Below are positions 1 to 9,313 of a stretch of DNA of 64,000 nucleotides, in pieces. How positions within the stretch are numbered: position 1 is the stretch's first letter; every line of letters starts with the position of its first letter. Source of the DNA: CAZHNW01 sp942491575 (GTDB lineage: Bacteria > Spirochaetota > UBA4802 > UBA5550); assembly GCA_942491575.1 (NCBI GenBank), contig CALOBT010000025.1:1302001-1366000 (forward strand). The letters are read 5' to 3'. The translations under genes were made by a program, and so were the position numbers. Below the pieces are notes generated by a model. The model made no database searches and was not told the origin of the DNA. It saw only the letters and a list, made by a program, of their open reading frames with translations.

Positions 1-1347
1 GAGGTTTACTGTATCACCGTCAAACCATGGCTGTCCGAAGGTACGCAGTTTCCACTTTTTGGTAGGAATAAAACTGGAAACTTCCCCGGGAATATCTATT
101 CCACTCTTCTGGTTCAGGCCAAAATAATCGGCATATTTCAGTATGCTGGTGGGACCAATTTTATATCCCAGGTTATAGAAATAGACGCTGCACGATTTTG
201 CTATTCCCCAGTAGAGATCGAGTCCCCCGTGAGTTTCATAGCAATAAAAATCTTTATCCCGGTATCCCTTCAGGGTGAATTTTCCGGGGCAATAGTACCG
301 CTTTGATGGATATGACTTCTCAGTTTCAAGCGCTGCAATGGCGGTTACCAGTTTAAAGGTGGATGCCGGTGGGTATCTTGACTGAATAGTTCTGTTTAAA
401 AATGGCCTGTTTTTATCGGCATAAAGATCGCGTATAATGCGCCGGTTATTTTTTGAAATTACCTGATTGGGATCAAAATCAGGTTTACTGACAAGGGTAA
501 GCACCTCACCGGTTGAAGGTTTTATGACTACAACGGCCCCCTTCCGTTCCCCGATGGCATCAAAGGCAGCCTTCTGGACATTAAAATCGATGGTCATGAT
601 CAGATTGTTCCCCGCCATAGGTTTCAGACCGATTTCTTCCCCCTCTGTTCGGTTTCTTACATCAACAATACGCCGGATGTATCCGTCATGGCCGCGTAGT
701 ATTTTATCATACTGCTTTTCTATTCCAGTTTTACCAACCTTTTGATAGTGTTTATACCCGGTATGCCTTCTTTTACGATATTCCTCCCTGCTGATGCTGC
801 CGATATAACCGATTGCGTGGGAAAACATATTCTTATGGGTATATACCCGTACCGGGGCGTCCTCCCAGTCAATAAAAGGGAAAAGATTCCTGTGTGAAGC
901 AATTTTAACAATTGCATCAAAGGAGACATCTTCCACTAATGTAATCCTTTCCCATGGATTGTGACTTTTAACTTCCTTCAAAATCCCACTCTTTTCAACT
1001 TTTAAAAGTTTACTGAGGTTGGATAATGTTTCATTGAATCGATTTTTATCAGGGAAGCTGGCCGGAATGGTAGACAGGTTAAAAGATGGCCTGTTGGAAA
1101 CGATGACAGCTCTCTTTTCGAGTGAATTGAAATTTCTGTCATATATTTCACCGCGTGAAGCGGGTATAGGTATATTATTCTCCATATTTAGACGGGATTT
1201 CTTTTTATATTCCTTCCCCTGGAGAAGCTGCAGATTCAATAACTGGAGGATGAGGATCAGAAAAACAGAGGCAACGATGGCAACAAAAAAGTACATCCTG
1301 ACCCTGAAGGCTTCCAGCATCCTAGCTTTTAAGGATGTCTGAACCAT
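1..1347 (-). CDS. mrdA: Penicillin-binding protein 2 (elongasome transpeptidase), 3' part outside window
   Basis: This is the peptidoglycan transpeptidase that works with MreBCD and RodA in cell elongation. The visible 449 residues run in one frame from an ATG placed directly after the mreD stop codon (TAA then ATG, no gap) to the window edge. An N-terminal membrane anchor (about residues 18-45) precedes the PBP dimerisation region, which opens with PASRGEIYDRN. The active-site SxxK is seen as STFK within RYPPASTFKLV, and GQPWFDGDTVNL near the edge is typical of PBP2. The region where many PBP2s have an SxN/SxD motif reads AKSCSVYFYN. The KTG motif and C-terminus lie outside. Identity is firm; the gene is a partial sequence only because of the window boundary. 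Confidence 0.95.
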   Translation of the reverse strand, partial: MVQTSLKARMLEAFRVRMYFFVAIVASVFLILILQLLNLQLLQGKEYKKKSRLNMENNIPIPASRGEIYDRNFNSLEKRAVIVSNRPSFNLSTIPASFPDKNRFNETLSNLSKLLKVEKSGILKEVKSHNPWERITLVEDVSFDAIVKIASHRNLFPFIDWEDAPVRVYTHKNMFSHAIGYIGSISREEYRKRRHTGYKHYQKVGKTGIEKQYDKILRGHDGYIRRIVDVRNRTEGEEIGLKPMAGNNLIMTIDFNVQKAAFDAIGERKGAVVVIKPSTGEVLTLVSKPDFDPNQVISKNNRRIIRDLYADKNRPFLNRTIQSRYPPASTFKLVTAIAALETEKSYPSKRYYCPGKFTLKGYRDKDFYCYETHGGLDLYWGIAKSCSVYFYNLGYKIGPTSILKYADYFGLNQKSGIDIPGEVSSFIPTKKWKLRTFGQPWFDGDTVNL

Positions 1348-1851
1348 TTATAAATGACCTTCCCGTTCCAGCTCTCTTTCGAAAAGTTTATCGAGAAGCA
1401 GAAACAGTATCGGAGAGATAAGGGCGTTATAAAATGCCTCGGGGAGTATCACGCTCACCACCATGGATACTGATGCCTGGTGAAAAATATAGCAAACAAA
1501 AAGGGTAATAACTCCCTTCAGCAGAGAAGCGAGAAAAAGCATCAGGGTTACCGTTACAATACTGCTTTTAAACATTGCCCGGCCGAACATTCCTACGAGA
1601 AATCCCAGAACCACCTTAGGAAAGGCAAGAAGCCCCAGAGGGGACCGCGAAATCGCATCGTGAAGAAGTCCCCCGATAAATCCGCTTACTTCACCGTAAA
1701 AGGATCCAAAACTGTAGGCAAGGTACACGATAATAATGAACAGCAGATCAGGTTTTACACCTGCAATTCTGATGACATCAAAGGATGGGTGTCCCTGAAC
1801 GATAAGTGATGCAATTATTATTGCACCGGTAATTATATAGCTGATTATCAT
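1348..1851 (-). CDS. mreD: Rod shape-determining protein MreD
   Basis: This is the small integral membrane subunit of the elongasome. The 167 residues are almost entirely hydrophobic with about five membrane segments, and they contain the family pattern VKPDLLFIIIVYLAYSFGS followed by GFIGGLLHDAI. The length is normal for MreD. Its start overlaps the mreC stop by four bases (ATGA) and its own stop abuts the PBP2 start, so translational coupling through mreC-mreD-mrdA is likely. MreD sequences are poorly conserved, so the assignment rests on topology plus position between mreC and PBP2. Confidence 0.93.
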   Translation of the reverse strand: MIISYIITGAIIIASLIVQGHPSFDVIRIAGVKPDLLFIIIVYLAYSFGSFYGEVSGFIGGLLHDAISRSPLGLLAFPKVVLGFLVGMFGRAMFKSSIVTVTLMLFLASLLKGVITLFVCYIFHQASVSMVVSVILPEAFYNALISPILFLLLDKLFERELEREGHL

Positions 1852-2711
1852 TCTTCTCCCTCGAGAAGTTTCATTATTTCACCATCGGGGTCCCTTTTGA
1901 TCACAAAAACCTCTTCCACGAGGTGATAATCAATAAAGGGAACCACTACAGCACGCTGATAGGCACTGCTTTCAAGTATCTCGGACTTGACAATTTTCCC
2001 CACGAGCATTCCCGGGGGGAAAATGCCTCCCTGACCGGAGGTAATTACAACATCACCCTTTTTGATTTTTGCCCCCCTGCTGATATAATCAACCTTGCAG
2101 AGACCGCTATTACTTGAATAGCCGTATAGAAGACCGGGATACCGGTTTTCCTGAAGCTGAACTCCGATACGCAAATCAGGGGAGATGATTGGCTGAATGC
2201 GCGATATACTGCCGCGGGCTTCAATTATCTTTCCAATAACAGCCTTCTGTCCTTTCCTGAAGGCAATCACCGGCATATTCTCTTTTATTCCGTCTGAGGT
2301 TCCCCTGTTTATAATAAGGGTTCTGAACCAGTTATCGGGATCTTTCGATATAATCGATGCTGGAACTGAATCAAAGGTAATACGCTCTTTCATTCCCAGG
2401 AGATGTCTCAACCTCTCATTTTCACGCTTTACCTCGGAAAATTCTTCCGTGAGAGATTCATATTTCTGCAGTTTTTCTCTGGTCGTCTTTAATTCTTCGC
2501 GGACTTCGCGTAATTCCGTAAAGCCCGCCCACAATGTCTTAATCCCCCCCTGCAGGCCGTCATATGCTTTCTGAAAGGGCATAACGAAGGCACTACCAAT
2601 ACCCTCCAGGGTCAAAGTAAATGAAGTTGACTGGACTGAGAGGGATATGACACAAAAAAGCGTGAAGCTTATAAATGCGACAACAGTTTTATTTCTTTCT
2701 ATAAATTCCAC
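1848..2711 (-). CDS. mreC: Rod shape-determining protein MreC
   Basis: This is the periplasmic scaffold of the elongasome that binds PBP2. The 287 residues begin with a short cytoplasmic stretch, one membrane anchor (about residues 8-28) and a coiled coil (about 65-110, rich in E, K, L and R). The beta-rich core follows, with the family landmarks DPDNWFRTLIINRGTSDG and VVITSGQGGIFPPGMLVGKI. It lies eight bases downstream of mreB and overlaps mreD by four bases. Length and order of elements match MreC. Confidence 0.95.
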   Translation of the reverse strand: MEFIERNKTVVAFISFTLFCVISLSVQSTSFTLTLEGIGSAFVMPFQKAYDGLQGGIKTLWAGFTELREVREELKTTREKLQKYESLTEEFSEVKRENERLRHLLGMKERITFDSVPASIISKDPDNWFRTLIINRGTSDGIKENMPVIAFRKGQKAVIGKIIEARGSISRIQPIISPDLRIGVQLQENRYPGLLYGYSSNSGLCKVDYISRGAKIKKGDVVITSGQGGIFPPGMLVGKIVKSEILESSAYQRAVVVPFIDYHLVEEVFVIKRDPDGEIMKLLEGEE

Positions 2712-2719
2712 GTAATCTG

Positions 2720-3745
2720 CTATTTAAAATTTGCCCTGTAAAGATTTTTAATTTCCTCCAGAAATTTTCCCGCGCCGAGTACAACACATGTAAGTGGATT
2801 TTCTGCAAGGATAACGGGAACACCCGTCTCTTTACTGATATATTTATCAAGCCCCTTAAGGAGAGATCCTCCTCCCGTCATTACAATGCCACGTTCCATA
2901 ATATCCGCGGCGAGTTCAGGGGGCGTCTTTTCAAGTGCATGCTTTACACCGTCAAGAATCTGATCTACAGGCTCTTTCAGCGCCTTACGTATTTCAGCAG
3001 AATCAATTTCAAGGGTTCGAGGAAGACCGGATATGGCATCACGACCCTTTAATTCCATTGTCTCGACCTTTTTCTCAGGAAATGCATTACCGAGGCGAAA
3101 CTTAACTTCCTCGGCCATACGTTCTCCAATCACAAGATTGTACTGAGTTTTCATATATTTAATAATGGCATCATCAAATTCATCACCGGCAATCCTTATT
3201 GAATCGGCAATTACCATTCCCCCCAGGGAAATAACTGCAATTTCTGTAGTTCCACCACCGATATCCACTACCATATGCCCCGCCGGTTCATGAATAGGTA
3301 TATTGGCGCCAATGGCTGCGGCAAGGGCCTCTTCGATGAGAAATATTTCCCGGGCTCCCGCCTGTTCTGCAGATTCCCTCACTGCACGTTTTTCAACCTC
3401 AGTAATACCGGAAGGGACACCTATAACCATTCGGGGACGAACAAGGGTTTTTCTTTTATGAACCTTGGTAATAAAATACCTGATCATTTTCTCCGTAGTG
3501 TCAAAATCAGCAATAACACCATCCTTGAGAGGTCTGATAGCAACTATATCTCCGGGAGTTCGGCCGAGCATTCGTTTTGCTTCATGCCCCACGGCAAGCA
3601 CCTTTCCGGTACTGGTCTGCACTGCAACAACGGAGGGTTCACTTAAGACAATCCCCTGCCCCTTAACGTGAACCAGAGTATTAGCGGTTCCCAGGTCGAT
3701 CCCCATATCATTGGAAAACATCCCGTATACTGAATTGAACATCAT
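2720..3745 (-). CDS. mreB: Rod shape-determining actin homologue MreB
   Basis: This is the cytoplasmic actin-like ATPase that guides lateral wall synthesis. The 341 residues contain the phosphate-1 loop (GIDLGTANTLVHVKG), the phosphate-2 loop (VVDIGGGTTEIAVISLGG) and the adenosine motif (GIVMTGGGSLLKGLDKYI). The length is standard. An AGGAG ribosome-binding site lies five bases before the first of two tandem ATG codons. It heads the mreB-mreC-mreD-mrdA operon, with a candidate promoter about 170 bases upstream. Confidence 0.97.
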   Translation of the reverse strand: MMFNSVYGMFSNDMGIDLGTANTLVHVKGQGIVLSEPSVVAVQTSTGKVLAVGHEAKRMLGRTPGDIVAIRPLKDGVIADFDTTEKMIRYFITKVHKRKTLVRPRMVIGVPSGITEVEKRAVRESAEQAGAREIFLIEEALAAAIGANIPIHEPAGHMVVDIGGGTTEIAVISLGGMVIADSIRIAGDEFDDAIIKYMKTQYNLVIGERMAEEVKFRLGNAFPEKKVETMELKGRDAISGLPRTLEIDSAEIRKALKEPVDQILDGVKHALEKTPPELAADIMERGIVMTGGGSLLKGLDKYISKETGVPVILAENPLTCVVLGAGKFLEEIKNLYRANFK

Positions 3746-3911
3746 TTATTCTCCTGCAAATTATTATCTAAATGAGGGATTTCTTATTTAACCAGAGCTC
3801 CCGAAGCAGCATTTATTAATTTCTGAATTCCCGTATTATTCCGTATCACACAACCTTCCGAAAATATCCGGAAAGAACATTAAAATTTGGATATGATACA
3901 GACTGAGATTT

Positions 3912-3940
3912 CTGTAAACCATATTCAAATTTTTTGTCAA
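3912..3940 (-). promoter_or_regulatory. Candidate sigma-70 promoter upstream of mreB
   Basis: On the minus strand a perfect TTGACA (3940-3935) is followed after 16-17 bases by the poor -10 candidates TTTACA or TTACAG. It lies in the 225-base gap between the TPR gene and mreB, the only long gap before the mre operon. The -35 is good and the -10 is weak, so the call is tentative. Confidence 0.3.
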
Positions 3941-3970
3941 GCCATTATCACTTAGTAGCAAAAAAGTAAA

Positions 3971-4969
3971 TCACATAACACCCAGAAGTCGACGGACTTC
4001 TGTATTTGATCTGTCTGTGGTGAGAACTTCGCTCCATATAGCCCGGGCCCTGTCTCTATAACCCAGGGCAGAGTAATTTTTCCCTATCCAGATTCGGGAA
4101 AAATTATCCTTCTCGTCAATTTTCAGCGCTATTGTAAAATGTCCCAGTGACTCTTTAAAAAGGGACTGGCTGTAATATATTTTTCCAAGGTTAACATGTA
4201 TCAACTTACGCACCCTTACATCATCGGAGCGGGACAGGGCATCTTTAAAGTTCATGATTGCATTGGTATATCGCATGGCAATGACCTCCACGGAGGCAAG
4301 GAAAAGCCTTCCCTGTATGGAATCCAGGATAGCCCCATGGCTCTGAAGCAAATCAAAACCCTTTTTCTCATCTCCATTCAATATTGTCATGAGTGCCAGG
4401 AAACGAATATCTTCAATACGGTTTTCAAAATTCTTTGCTTCAATCCCCTTCAGAAACAGGGCAATATCAGTATCCGAATCATACCGGAGGAAAAAAAGTG
4501 ATTTTGCCAGCATCACTGTAAATTCCGGGGAGTACGAGGCATCATTTTTCAGGGCAATTCCCTTTTGAATATTTTTTACAGCCATCAGGTAATACTTTTC
4601 AGCTTCGGAGTTAAGCCGAAAAGTATTTCCATTTATAATGCGTTCGGAGAAGGAGCCCGCCATACTCGATTCGGCAAGAAGGAAATTTATTTTCCCGGTC
4701 ATGAGGAAGGCTTCTGCTTTTGTTGAATTTTCCAGTTTATATGCATTAAACTGTTTCACCAGCTGCAGAAGCTCTTCTTTTTTACTTTTCTGCTCACTAT
4801 GGAGGGTTTTTTCAATTCGGTTGTTCAGTTTATTATAGGAAAATTTCCAGAACTGCAGATATTGACGATACCGGTATCCATAAAAAGCGGTCACTCCAAT
4901 CAGGAGTACGACAATTATTTTTTTGAAAATCTTCCGGTCTTTCTTTTTAACCTTATAGCGGTAATACAT
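3971..4969 (-). CDS. Membrane-anchored TPR protein
   Basis: I do not recognise a named family. The 332 residues start with a lysine-rich cytoplasmic stretch and one membrane segment (about residues 17-36, IIVVLLIGVTAFYGYRYRQY), followed by an all-helical domain. The C-terminal third holds two clear TPR-like units, VNLGKIYYSQSLFKESLGHF and IWIGKNYSALGYRDRARAIW, and earlier helices look like diverged TPRs. It lies upstream of mreB on the same strand across a 225-base gap and 37 bases after the next anchored protein. The position suggests an envelope scaffold related to cell shape, which is inference only. Confidence 0.7.
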   Translation of the reverse strand: MYYRYKVKKKDRKIFKKIIVVLLIGVTAFYGYRYRQYLQFWKFSYNKLNNRIEKTLHSEQKSKKEELLQLVKQFNAYKLENSTKAEAFLMTGKINFLLAESSMAGSFSERIINGNTFRLNSEAEKYYLMAVKNIQKGIALKNDASYSPEFTVMLAKSLFFLRYDSDTDIALFLKGIEAKNFENRIEDIRFLALMTILNGDEKKGFDLLQSHGAILDSIQGRLFLASVEVIAMRYTNAIMNFKDALSRSDDVRVRKLIHVNLGKIYYSQSLFKESLGHFTIALKIDEKDNFSRIWIGKNYSALGYRDRARAIWSEVLTTDRSNTEVRRLLGVM

Positions 4970-5006
4970 TTATTCCAAGCCCTGTTCTGATTGATAATCT
5001 CTTTTT

Positions 5007-5705
5007 TTACTTCTTTGCAGACCTGCTTTCCAGGAATTCTTTATATGCTTCCCTTGCAATATCTGCCAGTACTGTTTCATTCGGCAAAAGAAAAAGTCGA
5101 ACCGGGGACCCGGTGCGGTAGACAACAGCAATGCTGTTCCTGCTGAAATATATTTTTTCAGCTTTGATAAAATCAAAACGGAAAAGTTTTTTCCCACAGT
5201 AGAACGTAAGCCCTTCTTTTTCGAGAACCAGGCTGCCCTCGTCAATTCGTTTAATTTCACGATAGTGGTCGAAGTCCGGATCAATAATCCCCTTCTCGCT
5301 GCTGTAGTCAATCAGCTGTGAGGAATCTTCATAGAATACGGCCCTGGCGGAATTGACGGATTGACTTTCGGTGACAATATCCTCTTCTGACTCATCTTCG
5401 AATTCTCCTTCGAAGACAGGTTCATCTACAGTTAGAACTTCCTCTTCAGAAACACCAAAATCCAGCAGTTCTTCCGATGGCGAGGAAGACACCGCATCAT
5501 CTGCAATGAGTTCTTCTCCGGAAACGGTTCGAACTTCCCCCCTGCCCTCTTCTTGAAAAGTTCTGACAGGTCTCGAAGGATATCCTTCTGAAGATGACGA
5601 AGGTATCTGGGTGCCTCCCACTTTCTTTTCGGACATACCGGCGATTACCGCATATATCAGCAGAACAGCCCCTGAAAAGATTAGTAAAAGTGAAAAATAT
5701 AGCAT
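5007..5705 (-). CDS. Membrane-anchored acidic protein with a possible PH-like C-terminal domain
   Basis: I do not recognise the family. The 232 residues begin with a membrane segment (about residues 2-23) preceded by almost no cytoplasmic tail. A very acidic, Ser/Glu-rich low-complexity linker follows (about 40-130). The compact C-terminal part (about 150-230) alternates hydrophobic strands and ends in a helix (ETVLADIAREAYKEFLESR), which resembles the strand-plus-helix pattern of PH-like domains. It is followed 37 bases later by the TPR gene in the same direction, so the two are probably co-transcribed. Function is unknown. Confidence 0.65.
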   Translation of the reverse strand: MLYFSLLLIFSGAVLLIYAVIAGMSEKKVGGTQIPSSSSEGYPSRPVRTFQEEGRGEVRTVSGEELIADDAVSSSPSEELLDFGVSEEEVLTVDEPVFEGEFEDESEEDIVTESQSVNSARAVFYEDSSQLIDYSSEKGIIDPDFDHYREIKRIDEGSLVLEKEGLTFYCGKKLFRFDFIKAEKIYFSRNSIAVVYRTGSPVRLFLLPNETVLADIAREAYKEFLESRSAKK

Positions 5706-5782
5706 CCGAACCAGCCCGATTCCCTTCTAGAAATTGCCGAAATGAACAGTGTTCCATTTCTCTATTACAAAATATTTTTTGT

Positions 5783-5804
5783 ATGTTTTACAAAACATGT
5801 CAAG
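5783..5804 (-). promoter_or_regulatory. Candidate promoter element with embedded palindrome
   Basis: On the minus strand TTGACA (5804-5799) is followed immediately by a palindrome with 7-base arms, ATGTTTT-N2-AAAACAT (5798-5783). The palindrome occupies the place where a promoter spacer would lie, upstream of the anchored protein gene at 5705. A repressor site overlapping a promoter would look like this, but the -10 element is not clear. Confidence 0.3.
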
Positions 5805-5864
5805 ATTTTTTCACAATATAATGAATAAATGTGACATAATATTTCAGGAAAGAAGAAAAACAGC

Positions 5865-6848
5865 TCATTTTTGCTTCCACAGGGCAACCTTCAGATAGGG
5901 TTCACCCACTACTGTAAAATCCGATGATTCATGCGCAAGGAATAGCCGCTCCCACCTTGAGGGATGATACGACAGGAACTCATCTACACCGACGGAAATT
6001 GAATTAATTGCGGTAAGAACATATCCCCCCGGTGCAATGCCCCCCAGGGATTCAACTATTTTTGAGAAGTCCTGCTTCACGGAAAAGGTCTGCTTTCTAT
6101 TACGGGCAAAGGTGGGTGGATCAAGAACAATAAAATCAAATTTTTTATCCTGTCGGGCAAAACGCTTTACCCAGGAAACTGCATCTCCATAGATAAAATC
6201 ACGGCCATCAAAGGCGAGATTATTCAGCCTGTAATTCTCCATGGCCCTCCGGAGAACCCCGCGGGAGAGATCTACATTTACAGCGTATTTTACCCCGTGC
6301 AGAAGGGCATGGACGGAAAAAAGCCCCGTATAACTGAAAAGATTCAACATCTTCTCAGGCAAAATTTCCCGGTAAAAAGATTCCAGCTCACGGCGTATCT
6401 CTCTCATATCAAGAAAAATACCGGTACTCTGCCCCTCAAGGAGATCAACAATAACCTTTACTCCACACTGGGTAACTCTGTAGTCTTCGGGGGGAAGTTC
6501 ACCTGCAGCAACATGGCTTCTTCTGAGTTCTCCGAAATCTTTTCCCCCGGGACTTTTTATCTTTGCCCGGTTCTTAACCAGAACTCCCCTGATGTCAGTC
6601 GGCAGCTTTTCCGCCGCGGCAACTATAGCGTGACGAAGATCACTCCGAAGAACAGCCCCCCCTTGAACCCGGGCAACATGTTCGTCATCAAAGTACTGGA
6701 CCAGAATAAATTCACCGTATCGGTCTATGGTGAGGGCGTCAATGCCGTCCCCTTCCCCGTTGAAGAGACGAAAACAATCCGTATCCTTTTCCTCAAAAAG
6801 AGGTTCCCGGGCCCTGAAGGCAAAATCTATTTTTTCCTTAAAATTCAT
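5865..6848 (-). CDS. Class I SAM-dependent rRNA methyltransferase (RlmI/RlmK-like)
   Basis: This is predicted to methylate a base of 23S rRNA, in the RlmI family that makes 5-methylcytosine. The 327 residues carry the RlmI-type central domain (GDGIDALTIDRYGEF, GQSTGIFLDMR) and a Rossmann methyltransferase domain with SAM motif I (MLNLFSYTGLFSVHAL) and the catalytic/substrate motif LDPPTFAR. E. coli RlmI has an N-terminal PUA domain; here the protein starts directly at the central domain, so the PUA module is absent. The exact target base cannot be assigned. A 159-base gap separates it from the next minus-strand gene. Confidence 0.85.
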   Translation of the reverse strand: MNFKEKIDFAFRAREPLFEEKDTDCFRLFNGEGDGIDALTIDRYGEFILVQYFDDEHVARVQGGAVLRSDLRHAIVAAAEKLPTDIRGVLVKNRAKIKSPGGKDFGELRRSHVAAGELPPEDYRVTQCGVKVIVDLLEGQSTGIFLDMREIRRELESFYREILPEKMLNLFSYTGLFSVHALLHGVKYAVNVDLSRGVLRRAMENYRLNNLAFDGRDFIYGDAVSWVKRFARQDKKFDFIVLDPPTFARNRKQTFSVKQDFSKIVESLGGIAPGGYVLTAINSISVGVDEFLSYHPSRWERLFLAHESSDFTVVGEPYLKVALWKQK

Positions 6849-6900
6849 TACAACAGTTTTCCGGAAAGGCTATATCTGTCAACCCGGAATTAGTACAATT

Positions 6901-6929
6901 AAAAAAGGGGACACCATTCAGTGACCCCC
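6901..6929 (-). terminator. Intrinsic terminator after the VOC gene
   Basis: Read on the minus strand, GGGG-T-CAC pairs with GTG-T-CCCC around a TGAATG loop and is followed directly by six T residues. It begins about 40 bases after the VOC stop codon and separates it from the methyltransferase gene. This is a textbook rho-independent terminator with one T:T mismatch. Confidence 0.8.
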
Positions 6930-6967
6930 TTCTGTTTATGCAGTTTTTTAAAAAAATATCGGCGGGA

Positions 6968-7339
6968 TTATTTCACTGAGGGATAAGAAAGTTCAATTTT
7001 ATTTCCATCAGGATCGAGAAATACCACTGTCTGTCCATTTCTGATATTTTCAGGTCCATGGACAATGGCAATTTCATTTTCTTCAAGCTCCTCAAGGGCA
7101 TCGTCAAAATCTTCTTCATCGACGAAAAATGAAATGGCGTAGCCTGAATTTTCCTGACTTGTAAAACCTTCCTCTTCATTAAGAGCTATCAGCATATCCC
7201 CCATTCTGAGAAATGCCTGTCCTGCCCCGCTGATTTTGTCGGCGACATCAAAATCAAAAAGCCCCTTGTAAAACTGAATTGACTTTTCAAGGTCAGACAC
7301 TGTCAAACCGATATAGTTAATTCCTTCTATGATGATCAT
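6968..7339 (-). CDS. VOC (glyoxalase/bleomycin-resistance) family protein
   Basis: The 123 residues form the paired beta-alpha-beta-beta-beta modules of the vicinal oxygen chelate fold. The start INYIGLTVSDLEKSIQFYKG and the end VVFLDPDGNKIELSYPS are family hallmarks. The second module ends with the metal-binding glutamate region (NKIEL). Usual substrates are small diketones, thiol adducts or antibiotics, but none can be inferred here. It is a single gene followed by an intrinsic terminator. Confidence 0.85.
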   Translation of the reverse strand: MIIIEGINYIGLTVSDLEKSIQFYKGLFDFDVADKISGAGQAFLRMGDMLIALNEEEGFTSQENSGYAISFFVDEEDFDDALEELEENEIAIVHGPENIRNGQTVVFLDPDGNKIELSYPSVK

Positions 7340-7486
7340 TATAACCTCTATTGTGCAAGATCCCGTAAGATCTCTAATAATTAATCTGCTCTTTACCTGT
7401 AACGGTATCTAAAAACTCTATGTCCACTTCGTATTATTGTCAATAATTTAAAAAGCAAGGTACAAAAAACTTAAAAGACATTTCCC

Positions 7487-9313
7487 CTACTCTACAGTTA
7501 CGCTTTTTGCGAGATTTCTCGGCTGATCGACATCACACCCCTTAAGAACGGCTATATGATAGGCCAGTAACTGCAGGGGAATCACCGTCAGCAGGGGAGA
7601 AAGCATACTGTGAATTTTCGGTATATGGATTACATGATCGGCATAGTTATATATTTCCTCGTCACCTTCATTGGCTATGGCAATAATCTTTCCACGGCGG
7701 GCACGGACCTCTTCCATGTTACTGATGACCTTTCGATAAATCTCGTCATCAAGGGCAATGAAAACTACCGGCATATTTTCATCAATAAGAGCAATGGGAC
7801 CATGTTTCATTTCCGCTGCAGGGTAACCCTCAGCATGGATGTAGGAAATTTCCTTTAGCTTCAGGGCGCCTTCAAGGGCTACAGGGAACTGTGCCCCCCT
7901 CCCGAGATAGAGGAAATTCAAACTTTCATGAAAGTTTGCGGCGATATCACGGATACTGTCATCCTCAATTATACGGTTTATTGGTTCTGCAATATTCTCC
8001 AGGTCTTCAAGTATTCTCCTTCCTTCCTGTGCCGTCATATCCCTTTTTCTGGACAGCATGATTGACAGAAGAATTAACACGGTAACCTGTGAAGTAAAGG
8101 CCTTTGTAGAGGCGACACCAATCTCCGGACCGGCATGTGTATATACTCCGCCATCGGACTCCCTGGCGATGGTACTTCCCACTACATTGGTAATACCGAC
8201 AACCTTTACACCACGCGCCTTCGCTTCACGCAGAGCCGCAAGTGTGTCAGCGGTTTCTCCTGATTGAGAAACTGTTATGACAAGGTCACCCTTGTTGAGA
8301 ACCGGTTTCCGGTACCTGAATTCTGAAGCATACTCAACCTCTACGGGAATACGTGCAAATTCCTCTATCAAATATTCACCGATGAGACCGGCATGCCAGG
8401 ATGTTCCACAGGCGATAAAAACAATCCGTTTAATACCGAGAAGTTCTTCATCGGTCAATCGAAGACCATCAAGACGAACGTTACCCTCTTTTGTAATAAT
8501 CCGTCCCCTGAATGCGTTAACAACGGTGGAGGACTGCTCGTAGATCTCTTTAAGCATGTAATGATCAAAACCGGATTTTTCAATGGACGCTATATCCCAG
8601 TCAATTGCCTCGATTTTTTTCTCAATATGATTCTTCATCAAATCATAGGTCCTAAAATGATTCCCCGTTACCTCAATCAATTCATTGTCTTCAAGATATA
8701 TCACCTTCCGTGTATGTTCGACAATGGCACTTGCATCCGAGGCAAGAATCATTCCGTCATCACAGACACCGAGGATAAGGGGACTCCCCTTTCTTGCGGC
8801 GACAAATTTACCCGGCTCTTTCCTGGAGACAACAGCGATGCCATAGGTCCCCTCAACCCTTTTCAGGGCCCGTATTACCGAACCTATAAGGGGCTCAGTC
8901 TGGTGATAATGCTCGATAAGATGTACAACGACTTCAGTATCCGTATCACTGGAAAACTCATGCCCTTCCTTGATAAGGGCCTCCCTGAGTACATTATAAT
9001 TTTCAATTATACCATTGTGCACCATGGCGATATCACCGGAACAGTCCATGTGGGGATGGGCATTATGTTCTACGGGTTCACCATGGGTAGCCCAGCGAGT
9101 GTGACCGATTCCCAAATGATATCTTTCTAGTTCTTCATAGTTAAGACATTCTTCAAGTTCGGCAATCTTGCCCGGCTTTTTACATATATAGATATCCCTG
9201 TCCATGAGAGCAATGCCGGCGGAATCATAACCACGGTACTCCAGCCTTTTCAGGCCCGTCAGTATAATTTCTGACGCATTACGATTTCCGACATATCCCA
9301 TTATTCCACACAT
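7487..9313 (-). CDS. glmS: Glutamine--fructose-6-phosphate aminotransferase (isomerising)
   Basis: GlmS makes glucosamine-6-phosphate from fructose-6-phosphate and glutamine, the first committed step to UDP-GlcNAc for wall and LPS. The 608 residues start with the N-terminal nucleophile cysteine (MCGIMGYVGNR) of the class II glutaminase domain, with GHTRWATHG at about residues 72-80. Two SIS domains follow, including ITVSQSGETADT and AEGYPAAEMKHGPIALID. The C-terminal DQPRNLAKSVTVE is diagnostic. GGAGC lies five bases before the ATG. The 111-base upstream gap is too short for a glmS ribozyme and I see none. Confidence 0.98.
   Translation of the reverse strand: MCGIMGYVGNRNASEIILTGLKRLEYRGYDSAGIALMDRDIYICKKPGKIAELEECLNYEELERYHLGIGHTRWATHGEPVEHNAHPHMDCSGDIAMVHNGIIENYNVLREALIKEGHEFSSDTDTEVVVHLIEHYHQTEPLIGSVIRALKRVEGTYGIAVVSRKEPGKFVAARKGSPLILGVCDDGMILASDASAIVEHTRKVIYLEDNELIEVTGNHFRTYDLMKNHIEKKIEAIDWDIASIEKSGFDHYMLKEIYEQSSTVVNAFRGRIITKEGNVRLDGLRLTDEELLGIKRIVFIACGTSWHAGLIGEYLIEEFARIPVEVEYASEFRYRKPVLNKGDLVITVSQSGETADTLAALREAKARGVKVVGITNVVGSTIARESDGGVYTHAGPEIGVASTKAFTSQVTVLILLSIMLSRKRDMTAQEGRRILEDLENIAEPINRIIEDDSIRDIAANFHESLNFLYLGRGAQFPVALEGALKLKEISYIHAEGYPAAEMKHGPIALIDENMPVVFIALDDEIYRKVISNMEEVRARRGKIIAIANEGDEEIYNYADHVIHIPKIHSMLSPLLTVIPLQLLAYHIAVLKGCDVDQPRNLAKSVTVE

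Noticed and set aside
1480..1809. 109-codon open frame opposite mreD
   Set aside because: It is antisense to mreD, with no supporting start or homology.
8393..9130. Long plus-strand open frame of 245 codons opposite glmS
   Set aside because: It is the antisense of a firmly identified glmS gene, with no ribosome-binding site or family signal.
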